64,000 bases of DNA from Marasmius tenuissimus (lineage: Eukaryota > Basidiomycota > Agaricomycetes > Agaricales > Marasmiaceae). The stretch lies in NCBI GenBank assembly GCA_029532415.1, contig JAQOTA010000032.1, positions 1-64,000 on the forward strand, written 5' to 3'. Position 1 is the first letter of the stretch. Each line of letters starts with the position of its first letter. Below are positions 22,851 to 35,400 of the stretch, one piece after another. The position numbers and the translations under genes are program-made. The notes below the pieces were generated by a model that did not search any database, was not told the DNA's origin, and saw only the letters and a list, made by a program, of their open reading frames with translations.

Positions 22851-24685
22851 ATGTTAACTTTGAACACCCTAAGCACAGAACTCCTGGTGGAAATATTCAA
22901 AGTGGTGAGTCCACCGAACTAGTCCATTGATGTAATTGTTCACTCAGGACTCAGGTCCACGATTCCTCACGACACTCGATCTTTTCGCTTTTGCGAGTCA
23001 GCAAACCCATCTCAGAGGCCGCGCTACCGTTTGTGTACCGAGAGTTGACGTTTGACTTTGACCAGTCCCGAGCTCGGGCCTCGCACCGAGATGGACAGGC
23101 GGACGTTGAACCGTACACACAGAGCATCGAGAAGCTCAAGTCGTTGCTACACCTACCCCCCGAATCCCCAATTTGGAGGAATGTCAGGGAGGTCAGAGTT
23201 TCCTCGAAATTCGCACGATGGCCAGGCGAGGATACAGGCGCTAGACGGATCCCTCAAAGAGACTCTGATGCCGAACTGCCCTTCGCACCATCAGAAGAGG
23301 CTGTCCGGGACAAATGGGGCTGTTTTATTCAATTCCTATCCCGCATAATCAACCTCCAACAGGTAATATTCGATTGCGCCGAGCGGGTACCCATCATTCT
23401 CCTCGAGGTTCTCGAGGCCAACCATCCATTTTGTCGACTCCATGTTCGGAATTGGACTCACCTACGTGCTGATGTCCGTGTTGGAGATCCATATGAGGAG
23501 GCCTTGGCACGGTCGCCCTGTTTGAGGAGTTTACAAGCACATTTCTTTTACAGAGGACCAGGGATGGACTTCAGTTATGTTGCATTCCAACGGATTTTGG
23601 CTTTGGCACCGAACCTGGAGGACATCGCCTATAGCAGCAGGTCTGCCGGTGGTTGCATACTATATACTATAGATGAAGAGCAGAACGCTAAGGCGAAAAA
23701 GGAGCGCGAGCGTTTTCATGTGGCGCAACCGGTGAGGAAAACTCACATTGAGAGAATCAACTGGGATTCCCTACACCTCGCCCTCCTCCAACACTGGGAA
23801 TCTTTTATGGTTCTCCAGAAGGTCAAGAGGCTGGAGTTGGGTGGAATCGATGATATGGAATGGATGGAGCATGCGATGGACCACGGGACCTTCAGTGGGT
23901 TAAAGCATCTGTCATTCAAAGTCAATCATTATCCTCGAGGTACTTCCCAAGTAAAACTCAAGTCAACGTTAGAGAGATTCGTGTCCTCCCAGCCTCCTTT
24001 AGAATCCCTCTCTTTCATCCAGTACCACGGCTATATCGACCTATTCCTCATATTTCTTCACCACGGAGCCAGCTTACGTTCATTATCACTTCATCAAATT
24101 GAAAGTACCCAAGGAACACGGCCTCTGCTCAGCCTGGATAATCTCAATCTCATCCGCTCAGAGATCCCCCATCTCGAACACCTCGAGCTCGATCTCAACC
24201 GAACGCGAAATCCTCAGGAGAACGAGATGCAAACATACGCAATTCTATCCTCCTTCCCATCCCTCCGCACCATCATCGTCATTTATTATGACCTCGGGAT
24301 ACACAACGAGTACTTCAGCTATCCTTCAGCCTTTTGCATGGCAATGAGGGATCCCGAACAAGTTGACGCATTGCTCAAAGATCCTGAGCATTGGCAGCCT
24401 AGAGTACCACCCGAGTTCATGGAATACCAGGAGACTTACACGACGCTCGATGAACATTTCGTGAGGAAGGTGTGGCAGGCCGTGTACAATCGCAGACTTG
24501 AGGAATTAGTGTTGTATGTCGGAGAACCGAATCGGGAGATGGGAATGGGATACCCTGCTCTATGGGCAACGAGGGAGCAGGAGCTTAGGAAACGCGTGCG
24601 TGCGCGTAGAAATGAGAGAGATGATCTAAGAGAGGATGTATCTGCTCTCGAGATTTCTGAGGGACTGGAAGATTACAAATCATAA
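22851..24685 (+). CDS. F-box-like/LRR paralogue family protein, intact copy 2
   Basis: Exon 1 (22851-22904, 18 codons) and exon 2 (22955-24685) are joined over a 50-nt intron and give 594 residues. The N-terminus is LSTELLVEIFKV then VHDSSRHSIFSLLRVSKP, the F-box-like helices. Family blocks follow: FDCAERVPIILL, VRVGDPYEEALARSPCLRSL, GTFSGLKHLSFK, LDNLNLIRSEIPHLEHLELD and ERDDLREDVSALE. Presumed SCF adaptor, inferred from the box only. It sits about 450 bp downstream of P450 copy A on the same strand, and the pair was duplicated together. Confidence 0.85.
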
Positions 24686-24799
24686 GTAGCAAGATAGCTA
24701 TGTTTCTCAATGTTTGACCGACTGCACAATACTTTACTATCTTCAAAGATAGACCGCTCATGGTCATTACCCGCTCGAGGGCTCGCGAAAACAGCGCGA

Positions 24800-24960
24800 C
24801 CCATCACAGACTTGAGGAGTTCGTGCTCTATGCTGGAGAACCCAGACGAGAAATAGGACCCGATCACACTACTCCTGCCGGGAACTAAGCGCGTGACTAT
24901 CGAAATGAGAGGGATGATTTGAGGGGTGATGTTTCTGTTTCAAATTCAATCAAATATTGT
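24800..24960 (+). pseudogene. Relic of an F-box paralogue 3' end
   Basis: Plus-strand remnants HRLEEFVLYAGEPRREIG and later RNERDDLRGDVSVS match the C-terminus of the family (RRLEELVLYVGEPNREMG, ERDDLREDVSAL). An in-frame stop lies between them. It directly follows the intact gene, so a second 3' end is stacked behind the first. Confidence 0.6.
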
Positions 24961-25344
24961 CGAAGGGCTGAAAAGGGACATAGGTGTTCGTACTGATAGT
25001 GAAAAAATATATGACTCACATCCTTATGCTGTGGCATGTGCACCAATTTTCCGCTACGGGGAACTGTCCTTGAGGTTACCTCGACGCAAGGCCGTGAATC
25101 ATAATAGTGATGTGATGCTTATTGGCTGTTTTTGACAATGGACGTATCCGAGTTCCATTAGACAGTGGAACCTGTATTACTGAGTGGCGCCAGACAGCGT
25201 CTTTCGAAGGTGTCCTCGCAGGTTTCCTGAGGACTCTTGCAGGTCATGCCATGAGTCATGGAGGTAAATGGGAGTTATTCGGATCCGTCCGACCACCGGG
25301 ATTTCCCCCCCTTTTCCCACGATTCCAAGTTGCCCTGGCCACGT

Positions 25345-25405
25345 TTATTCGGTGTGGGTACGTTGCTCTCGCATTCAAGTTGACTTCATTCATTGAAAAA
25401 CAACG
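25345..25405 (+). pseudogene. P450 relic (exon 6/intron 6 boundary)
   Basis: Sequence coding LFGVG followed by GGTACGTTGCTCTCGCATTC resembles the end of P450 exon 6 (MFGVG) and the start of intron 6 (22125-22170). No exon 7 follows. It precedes the third F-box copy, just as P450 copy A precedes the second. Confidence 0.55.
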
Positions 25406-25500
25406 GTGTGAGCCTTAAAGCAGCAACTCAGTTCCAATGCCGAGTCTTTGAATGGCAGCGGGCTGGTGAGAGTAGGGCCTGGGCCGTCCAAATCCCCTGA

Positions 25501-25532
25501 TGCACTGCCATGTCGCTCGAGGTACTTATACA
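25501..25532 (+). promoter_or_regulatory. F-box family promoter: GCACTGCC box plus TATA
   Basis: TGCACTGCCA at 25501-25510 and CTTATACA at about 25525-25532 lie 40-70 nt before the ATG at 25570. Confidence 0.5.
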
Positions 25533-25569
25533 CCACCCAAATTTACCTCTCGGCATTCTGATCCTCATC

Positions 25570-27307
25570 ATGCCGTCTCTAGTGGATCTGAGCGCAGAGC
25601 TCCTGGCAGAAATCTTCAAATTCGTAAGTTCTCCGAGCCTTGCGGTTAACATAGTACTGAATTAGGGTTTCAGATCCATGATTCCTCGCGACACACACTC
25701 TTTTCGCTCTTGCGTGTCAACAAGGTCATCTCGGCAGTGGTGTTACCGTTCATATATCGCGAGATGACATTCAGCTTTGACCGAGATCAGGTTTGTGCGG
25801 GCTTGCATCGAATTATGAACTAGCTCAAACGAAGACTGACGTTGAACCGTGTGTAGCTTATGCAGACCATCCGGAAACTCGAGACGTTGCTCCGGCTACC
25901 GCCCGAATCTGCACTTTGGAGAGGAGTCAAGGTCACTGCGCGCTCGAGTTTGATAGGGGCGCTAGCCTCTGCATCCCCTGAAGTGATCATCCGAGAAAAA
26001 TGGGGTTCTTTCATCCAGTTCCTCTCGCGTATAGTCGGTCTCCGGGAAGTAGTCTTCCGCTGTGCGGAGCGGGTCCCCATCATTCTCCTCGACGCTCTTG
26101 AAGCTAAACATCCATCAGTTCACCTCCATGTTGAAGGTTGGGTTCGCCTTCGTTCTGATGTGCGAGTCGGAGATCCGTATGAAGAGGCGTTGGCACGGTC
26201 ACCCTGTTTGAGGAGCTTACAGGCACACTTCAGGTTTGGACTCCGAGAGATGGATTTTAATTATGCTGCATTCGAGCGAATTATGCAGCTGTCACCCAGC
26301 CTAGAGGAGTTCGCTTACAGCAGCACTGGAATTGCCGGTATGTTCTATGATCTCACACCGCAAGAGAAAGCTGTGGAGGAAAGGGAGCGCAAACGATTTC
26401 GTGTGGCAAGACCAACGAGGAACACCAAACTGAGGAGGATCAAGTGGAGGTCGCAGTTAGACTCTGCCCTACTCCAACGCTGGCGCTCTTTTATCGATCT
26501 CCATAAAGTCCAGATGTTGGAGTTGGGCGGATTTCAGAATGTTGAGTGTATGGAGTATGCGATGGACCACGGAACCTTTAGTGGGTTGAAGCACCTTACG
26601 TTGGTGCTAGCCGAAAGCTATTCTGGAGGCATCTCCCAGGACGAATATAAATCGACGCTGGACAGATTCCTTTCCTCGCAGTCCCCACTGGAAACCCTCT
26701 CCATCATCAACCACCATGGTTATATCAATCTTTCTACTGTACTTCTCCACCACGGCGCTAGCTTGCGTCCCTTGTCGCTTCACCAAGCCGAAAGCAGGCA
26801 GGAACCCCGGCCTATCCTCAGCCTAGATGATCTCAATTCTATCGGGTCCGAGGCTCCTCATCTGAGGCACCTTATGTTCGATCTTAACCGAACGAGAGAG
26901 CCACAATAGAACGAGATGCGAGTATACGAGACTATCTCTTCCTTCCCATCTCTTCGCAAGATTACAATCCATTACGATCTCGGAACACCCCGTGCATGTT
27001 TCGTGGGCTACCCCTCTCACACCTCGTTTGGATCGAGGCTCCAGGACGGGACCTACATTACAATCGACGGTCAATTCGCAAGGGATGTATGGAAGGCCGT
27101 GTATACCCGCAGTTTGAAGAATTGATCTTGAATGTTTGGAAACCAACTTACTTAGCCGAAGCCGGACGGCCCGCTTCGTGGGTAAAGAAAGTGCAGAGGA
27201 CTAATGGACGCATGTCCGTCCGTCCAAATGAGAGAGATGATTTGAGGGACGATGTATCTGCTGTGAAGATTGAATACGAGAGTGATGCATTAGCTACATT
27301 GTACTAA
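25570..27307 (+). pseudogene. F-box-like paralogue, disrupted copy 3
   Basis: Exon 1 (25570-25623) and exon 2 (from 25674) encode LSAELLAEIFKF and IHDSSRHTLFSLLRVNKV. The segment 25791-25856 is out of frame relative to the family but is bounded by GTTTGT and GTGTAG, so it can be removed as a 66-nt intron that restores frame to LMQTIRKLETLLRLPPESAL. The core (VRVGDPYEEALARSPCLRSL, GTFSGLKHLTL) is kept. A TAG at 26907-26909 then replaces a glutamine-rich position (after REPQ), and a frameshift near 27115 precedes the C-terminal ERDDLRDDVSA. A truncated protein of about 400 residues might still be made. I call it a pseudogene in progress. Confidence 0.75.
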
Positions 27308-27359
27308 GTACTCCTGTAAACTTGCTACTCAATGGAATCTTATAATCCACATCTGTTGA

Positions 27360-27425
27360 TGTATCAAGGGCAACTTTCGTGAGATGCGGCAAAAGATAAC
27401 TTCAACTGCATACAAAGCGCGTCTA
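27360..27425 (+). pseudogene. Relic of the small basic membrane-protein gene
   Basis: GNFREMRQKITSTAYKARLV resembles GNFRETRRKRASMTYKARLA in the gene at 9091-9652. It is followed by stop codons. The hydrophobic N-terminus is absent. Confidence 0.5.
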
Positions 27426-28064
27426 GTTTGAGTCTAACGTTGTCAAGTCTGTATTATCCAGCTCAAAGAGGAAGAGTATACGGTCAAGGAGCAAGAAAGA
27501 TGCGAGTGTTTTGTTGTTGTTTTTTTTTTCACTCGTTCGTTGAGAAGCCCCACACACGGCTTCTCGAGAACCCAAACAGAGCTCTTGCCGTACGGCGTAG
27601 AGCATAACCAGTTGCAACGATAGAATTGGCTTTAGTGACTTCACGAGGGCAATCACCCGAAAGCTCCCCGGAGCCGAACAGTTCACAATATACGGGAGAT
27701 TGAGGTGATAATGCTGCAAGTTTTGAAGCCGTTAGAATCAAGCCTTATTATCCGCTGTAGATGGTAGTTGAAAGTTACGGCTTACGAACACAATGGGCTT
27801 TACACCGGAGGCGGACGTTTCACAGTCACTTACCCCCATGTATCTTTCGTTCAAGGCGGGGTTTTAGAGTAAATTGAACACTCCGAGCAAACCGAAGCCC
27901 AGATCGGAGAAGCCCGACAAAAGGTCTACGTCATGCCAGTGACTGGTTTTTTTTACCAACGTCATCGACTTTCCTGCGTCGGACTGAGATTTGATTCCGG
28001 GAGCGATGATGTACTGCCTCGTTTTTGACTCTTGAGCTCCTTCTCACTGTCAGCTCCCACCATA
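27426..28064. other. Intergenic, no supported gene
   Basis: Short ORFs only. A GTACTGCCTCG variant of the F-box promoter box lies near 28012, shortly before the next F-box relic. Confidence 0.45.
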
Positions 28065-28573
28065 TTGACTCTCGATAATTTGTGTGCAGAGCTTCTAGCG
28101 GATTTATTCAAGCTTGTAAGCCCCTATACCGCTCTGTAACTAGTCCAAATCTGAAGCTGAAGCCCCATCCTGGTTCCAGATCCATGATTCCTCGCGACAT
28201 ACAATCTTTTCGCTTTTGCTTGTCAATAAACTCATCTCAGAGGCTGCGTTACCGTTCGTATACCAAGAGTTGATATTCGACCTCGGTGAACAACAAGAGA
28301 CCCCTTGTCTCCATCCATATTCAACAAAAACCGAAACAGATCACGTCATACCATTCACCCAAACGCTCCAGATCCTCGACTCGTTACTACAACTACCTCC
28401 CGAGCCTGCCATCTGGCATGGAATCAGAGAGGTCACCGCTCACTCGAGTCTCAGAGTAAACATACTTGACGTTATCCTCTCTACCCGAAGACGAACGTAT
28501 TCAAGCCAGATGGGGGTCTTTCATCGAGTTCTTGACAGGCATAGTCAACCTCCGAGAAGTAGTTTTTGATTGG
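28065..28573 (+). pseudogene. F-box-like paralogue, disrupted copy 4 (5' part)
   Basis: An exon 1 equivalent at 28065-28115 (LTLDNLCAELLADLFKL, start ATG replaced by TTG) and exon 2 from 28180 (IHDSSRHTIFSLLLVNKL, ALPFVYQELIFDLG) are recognisable. The frame breaks near 28480. The match ends at the VVFDW position, 28573. The remainder of the gene resumes at 38226, after about 9.6 kb of inserted DNA. Confidence 0.75.
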
Positions 28574-28931
28574 GTTTAAACGAGAGGTAACACAAGGGTA
28601 ATCGTTGGTGAGTAAGTCACCTTCAATTCCCTTTACACTCAACTCACAATCTATAATAGATTGTGAGGAACCCACGTCTCTGTCCTGCATCGTATGGTGC
28701 AATTATCACGGGCACCGAGCCCCATACTCCCGAGGTCACTGGGACCCAACTCCTGACTCCTGAGGCAACGAGCCCTCGATGTCTTCTCTTACTTGTTTCA
28801 TCCCTTCCCTATTTCATGTTCATCCTCGCTTATATCCTAACACACAGCCTGGTGGACGCTTCAATTCTTTCTCTCATCCACCAGGTAAGTTATCAGTTAC
28901 TCAATAGTACTTTACATTCCTAACTCAATTC
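28574..28931. mobile_element. Left part of an older inserted sequence hosting the copia element
   Basis: This stretch and 38115-38218 separate the F-box halves outside the copia target duplication. The seven bases TGATTGG occur at 28567-28573 and again at 38219-38225, the outer borders. About 470 bp of inserted sequence is implied. No terminal inverted repeat or coding content is seen, so the class is unknown. Confidence 0.4.
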
Positions 28932-28936
28932 TGCCT

Positions 28937-29455
28937 TGATGAGCCAGCATAGTTAAAGTGCACAGTGGGTATAACGAAGTAAACCTCACATGGGTAATAC
29001 ACAGAGTGTTCTTGTAGTCTTGAGATGCTTGAGAAGAGGTGATAATCGAGTAGATTGTCCTAAGGCTTAAGGCCTTTCGTCCAGTCTTTTATACATAAGT
29101 TTCTGGTACATGTAATGAGTATTACACTAACTGAAACTACTACTAGAAGTAGGTATTCGGCCCTAAAGGCGTGAAAGACATTAGTACTGTGTAAGTACTT
29201 CTACCATGAATGGTATTATGCTTGGTGAGCATAGTCGTGTTTGCCTCATGTATTGGAGGCTCTACTTATGCTATTGGATAGCGACTGTCTATAGTGTCAT
29301 TTATGATGAAACTACTAGGTACGTAGTGAGATACGTAGACAGAGACGTAGTGCTTGCATGAGGACGCAAGTGTTCTAGAGGCGTAGCTCTATAAATAGTG
29401 TGATGCGTAAACAACACGTCAACAGTGTATCACATGATATCCATCATGTTCAACA
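28937..29455 (-). repeat. 3' LTR of the copia element (left side)
   Basis: It is 519 bp long and, read on the minus strand, begins TGTTGAACATG and ends GCTCATCA (TG...CA termini). Confidence 0.96.
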
Positions 29456-29470
29456 CTCCCCCTCACTAAG
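29456..29470 (-). other. Polypurine tract
   Basis: On the minus strand CTTAGTGAGGGGGAG abuts the 3' LTR start TGTTG, the expected site for plus-strand DNA priming. Confidence 0.8.
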
Positions 29471-29490
29471 TTCATCATGCAATCATGGAA

Positions 29491-32400
29491 CTAGTGAAAT
29501 GTTAATCCTAAAGATTGCCTGAACAATTCGAACTTTGTTCTGCCAAGATTCTTTGTAAGAAGATCAGCAGGTTGTTTAGCAGTTTCAACGAAATAGATTC
29601 GAGTCTTTTCGTGTTCCACTGCTTCCCTGATGAAGTGGTATCGATTGTCAATGTGTTTTGTTCTTTTATCAGTAGCTTCATTGCTGCTGAGAAAGATAGC
29701 GCCTTGGTTGTCGCTAACACATGGAACTGATCGAATAGGGAAGTTCAATTCGTTCATCAACGACTTCATCCAGCAAGCCTGACGTGTACAGTCAGATAGA
29801 GCCATATACTCTGCTTCTGTGGATGATAATGCAACCGTTTTCTGTTTCTGAGAGACCCAGCAAACTGGTGCATTGGCAAGCTTTACGATATATCCAGTCT
29901 GTGATCGACGATCATCTTTATCAGTTGCCCAATCAGAGTCAGCAAAGGCAAGTAATCCTTGGTTGGATCTACCATCGTAAATAAGTTCGTACTTTGCAGT
30001 ATGAACAAGGTATTTCACGATGTAAAGTGCCTTCTGGAGGTGCTCCTGATTAGGATTAGCTCCATACTGTGACATCTTGATTACAGCAAAGGATATGTCT
30101 GGTCTCGTTCCGAGAGCCAAGTAGAGTAATGATCCGATAACCGATTGGAATCTATGCCTAATCTCGGGATTAACCTCCCCCTGGTTTTGGGTTGGGTTAT
30201 AGCCTTCTGGCAAAGGCGTATATGCCGTCTTGGCGTTCAGAACTCCGAATTTACGAATTATCTTTTCAAGATAGTCTCGCTGATCAAGGATCAGTCTGCG
30301 ATTCTTCCAATCTCGAGTAATTCGGATTCGCAGAAATTCTGTTGGCTCGCCTAGATCTCGGCATTCCCAGATTTTCATGAATTCGCTTTTTAGTCTATTG
30401 ACAAGGTTGCGATCAGGACCCATGAATAAAGCATCGTCGACATAGACGACGGCAATGACCATATTGCCATTCTTGTTGAAGACATATACGCCAGCATCGG
30501 ATAAGCATCGTTTGAATCCCAGACGTTTCATGGATTCAGTACATTGACGCCACCAGGCACGAGAAGCCTGTTTTAATCCGTATAATGCTTTGCGTAACCT
30601 CCAAACCTTGCTGGAGTCCGTAACGAAGCCTTCAGGTTGTTCCATGTAGATCTCCTCATCTAAGGCACCATAAAGAAATGCTGTTTTAACGTCTAGCGCA
30701 GAGATCTCCCAATCTTCAAGCGCTGCTAGTGCCAATAGAAGTCGTACGGTTTCAAATCGTACTACAGGAGAGAACAACTCGTTATAGTCTATACCTTGTT
30801 TCTGCGAAAATCCTTTCGCAACAAGTCTTGCCTTCTTTCGGCCATCAGACTTGATATCAAATACCCAGCGGGATTTCACCGCTTTTCGGCCTTTGGGTAG
30901 TGTGACTACATCAAAGACGTTTCTATCTTTGAGTGATTGTAATTCCAGTCTGCATGCTGCTTCCCAAGATGGTCATTCATCTTTAGGACGCTTCTGGACT
31001 TGTTTGTATGTCCATTCACGAACGTTATCATAACTACTGGCTTGAAGACCATATAGTTGATGACCGTTATTCAGCAAGTAAACCAAGTAATTTTCTCCCC
31101 CTTGCTGAGCAAGATCGCTCATATCGTCATCTGTGTCCATAGGAGCGGCTGGATCAGGAACCCTATTTGATATTGTTTCAGGTTCATTTGTCGGATTAAT
31201 CTGACTTTGCCAGCGTGCTTGAGAATCGATATCGCGTTCGATCTCAACAGGATGTCGATTTCCGTAAACATTAAACGGACGGTTGGGAGTTACTCTATTT
31301 CTTGGAGGGTTTCTTCTGACAGCTGCTGGTGGAGGAGCTCGTAAGTTCTCCCACTCATCATAGTCAGCTTGGCGAAATCCAAATGGATTTGTATTTCCAG
31401 AAGAACCAGCAGACCGTGGATCCGGACCATACTGATTAGGATTGTGATCGGAGCCTTTCGGTGATCCGAATCCATCAGTACTTGGATGATCGCCGTTGTG
31501 CACATCATCGCTTTTATCATCCAGGATAGGATCCAAGGGAGGATCTCCCCCAGGCTGATGATCGTCATCATCTGATCCTGGTGGAGGTGGAGGATTGAAG
31601 AAATTATCATCATTGTGATGATCTTCATGGCCATCATATGGGTACGTTGGAAAGGGTATAGACCGGACAGGTTTGTTGGTTTTATCAAACTCTATGGATC
31701 CGGGCACTTCTTTTTGGCATTTAGGAAACCAGTTTTCATCGAAAACTGCTTGTGGAGTAATGTATACAGAATTGTTGGTTGTTCGAAAGAATCGATAAGC
31801 TTTTGATCCGCTCTCGTAACCAATGAAGATCATTGCTTCAGAGTGTGGAGCAAGCTTATTTTTACGTTTCGGTATGTATGCATATGCGCCACATCCGAAT
31901 GTCCTGAAGTATGAAACATCAGGCTTCTTGTTTTCAAACAATTCAACTGGAGTTCTGTATTTCCTCGAACGAATAGGAGTTCTATTGTAGATATGGACAG
32001 CTGTGGAAATTGCAAATTCCCACCAGTTTTCAGGCGCACAAGCCTGAAAGCGCATAGCTTCAGATTTTTCTCGCAGTGTACGATTAAATCTTTCCGCTCG
32101 TCCATTCTGTTCATGCACGTTGGGAGAACCTCTTTGCGGAAATATTCCTAGAGAGTTATACCAATCCCATTGTTCATTTGAAAAGAATTCTCCCCCTCGA
32201 TCGAAATGCACTCTTTTGACCTTTTTATTAGTCTGGCGCTCTACAAGAGCTAGCCAATTGCGCAATTTCTGATCTGTATCGCTCTTTTTACGAATTGGAT
32301 ATACCCATCCGTATGATGTTGCATCATCGAATAAGGTTAAAGCATATTCATTTTGATAATAAGAGCGAGTTGGATATTCTATCAAATCACCGTGCACAAG

Positions 32401-35400
32401 CTCAAGAGGCTCCTTAGCTCGTTTTGAGGATAAAGGGTACGATTTGGCAACCATTTTGCCTTTGGCACAGCCTCGGCATGGTTTCGTTTCTCCCTTCGAA
32501 GTAACCAACTTCGTTGGAAGCCCTTTAACATTATCCATTAATTTTCCTAAGACTCTGGGATCACAGTGTCCCATACGTCTGTGCCATAATTCAGAAGTAT
32601 TGAAAGATACAACAGATGTGAAGGAAGTTTCTCCCACAAGAACCTTCGCGTTCATCCATCGTAAAGGATCATCTTTATGGCTTGGGTAAAAGCTCATTAA
32701 AAGAGAATCATCTTTCTTGCTCCGGATCGAAGTCTCTGGAGAGTCCAGTATAGTATAGTAACCTATACTCCGGAACTTCCCACTAGAGATTAAACGATGT
32801 GGGCTGTCGGGATTATACATCACTGGGTATAACTTTGTGACTTGCGTCACTCCTGCGCTATTGGTGTGTCTGATGAGGACAGTACCATAGCCTACTATTT
32901 GCACATTTGCTTTATCACCCGCTGATGTAGTAAGACCTATTGGCATTTCCAAAGTCTGATAGTCTGAGAAATCCGTTTTATACGGAGTCATATGCGCTGA
33001 TGCCCCACTATCAAGTAGCCAGGCATTTTGCGTATTTCTCACTTCACAATCACTCGAAAATGCAGCAGAAAACGACTTATATTTCGTCGTTGCATATACA
33101 GAAGTAGTACTACATTTCCTTGGTACTGAGTTCCTTAGGATATGATAGTTCTGCATCGAGGATTTAGTGAAAGTTTGACTATTAGAACTTTGAAACACTT
33201 GCCAGTCTCCACGATCGTTGCTTTCAGCCCAATCGTTATCAACTCCTTCAAGGCCATCTCCATAGTCACCATCATCAAAGTACCGTTCATGCCATTGAAG
33301 CGGTTCTTGATTCTGACTTTGGAATGTATGGCGAACAAGATGCTCTCGTCTTGTTCTGAGTTCTTCTTGATAACGTTGATTAGCGGCCTCTTCAACTTCT
33401 ATCCAAGCTTCCAATTGGCGTCTATAGTTCTGCCATTGAACGAATCTCGTGGCTTGATATGGCTGATTGTTATTGACAACTAAAGTGATATTGCCAATAC
33501 TTGTGCCATCAGCAACGTGTAAAGGCGGTCCATTGGTCCTTAGTCCAATTACTGCAGGTCCGTAATTCTCAAATTGAGAGTTTCGGGGATCACTTGGAGA
33601 TGTAACCCAAGGGTCAACCTCAGGTTGTTCATCTACCGGACTAAGTCTTTCCGGTTGATCAGGTGGAGCAGTGGTTGGGCGAGAAGGTACTTCAATGTAA
33701 TCCTCCTCTAAGGATTGTACGCCATAAAAAGATTCGGGAGAGCTTGGAGGTGTGTGAATGATTTGGTCCTGCCATTGTCGTACTCTAGGTGGTGTAGTTG
33801 CGGGGCGATTTATGTATTCATGGGTAGTAGGGACTGGAGATTTGGAACGATTAAGTGACTCGGCTAATTCCATGAAATCTCCAGGGTATATTCTTGGTCG
33901 TTCATCGAAGCGACCACCCTCGAGTTCTCTTTGTGGAATATCAGCCTGAGTCATGGGAACAGACATTCTAATGTTGTTCATCCATTTGTATAAGTGCGTA
34001 TGCCAGTTATGAACATCTGAAAGACTAAGATGAGGGATAAAGCGGACCCAGCGCCTATTAAACCCTGGTTGTCTCCATTGAGATGTTCTAAATTGACTCG
34101 CTCTTATGTCTGTCGTTCCGAATAACCATTTCCCTTCAAGACCAAGCTTGACTAACGAATGCCAGAAGATAGGATTCATCACTTGTACAGGAAGTGTGAA
34201 GTTCTTCTTATTGACTCGGAAAGCTTCATCCACCGAAGTTGAACGAGGGTTTTTTACTCGTTGAACAAAATCTTCAACGGTGCTGATCCAATTTTTGTTA
34301 TTGATTTCAGCTATAACCGTCGATAGGTGTTGAAGGTTCCAGGTTTGGTATTCGTAATGAAGCGTGAACTTGGTATCTTCTACTGTTTCCACATGTAATA
34401 TCTTTTGTTGTATGCGCAATTCATGAAGAGCTTGACGAGGTGTCATGTTATGCACTGCATCTCTTCTGATAGCATACATAACGACATATTCTCTGGTCCT
34501 GATCAGAATCCAGATCCAAAAATTGTGGTCTGATATACTGCGTATTGATTTATAACGCATTCTGATCATAGATTCTTTTAGTGCTATGTCGTTAGTTGTC
34601 TGATCTCCGAAGTCTCGGAATTCTTCGACAACAGGAATTGGGAGTCTAATCCCATTTATTATATGTGGTCTATTATTCCTAAGGTTAACTCGTCGCATCA
34701 TGTTATCATGTTGTTCTTTGTATTCTTGTAAGAATCGCCATTCAACTTTTCTATTGATAAGAGGTGGCTCTTTTATGTCATCTCCATCTTGAGAATAGTT
34801 TTCTGGTCTGAACAAATGAACAAGATCGGCGTGATTCCTAGGAAACATAGAATTTGCCCATGGTCCATAATCGTCAGGAGGTGTAGAAACAATTACACGT
34901 ATGTTTTCTTGTGTAGGTGGTGCCATTTCAAGATTCTCACCTTGGTCAACTTCGTCCGCAGGCGAAGTATGATTAGGTGTCGCCTCTCGTCGTGGCATTG
35001 TGAAGATGATTTCTTCATTACTATGCGCGCCATAAGAATATGCAGAACATGTATGACTATCATTTGATGAATTATCAGATGAAGAGTCACTATCAGGTTC
35101 CGTCGGAGTATCAGAGATGTATACCAAAGATGGTATCTCATCTCCATCGCTGTCTATGTTTGAATTGGAAATAGTAGCCGAAGCGATAGCTTCTTCTACT
35201 TGTCGAACTTGTTCATCTAGTTGAACAGTTCGTCTATTGTTCCATTCTTGTACAGAGATATGCCGTACAGGACGACTTTCTCTGTCAGCAGCGATTCTCT
35301 CTTCTAGGCGTGCTTGTTGAAGATCATACGTGTTTTGGAACGGATTTGGTGCAGACGTGCTACCAGTAGGATAGTGGTAGGACATATGAACGTTAACTGG

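Larger units (their letters stand above)
20155..24685 (+). repeat. Segmental duplication, copy A (P450 + F-box block)
   Basis: The stretch from about 20155 through the F-box gene matches, in inverted orientation, about 60905 down to 56493. The match includes the P450 promoter, all P450 exons and introns, the P450-to-F-box spacer and the F-box gene. Similarity is high over the P450 and weaker over the F-box. Confidence 0.85.
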
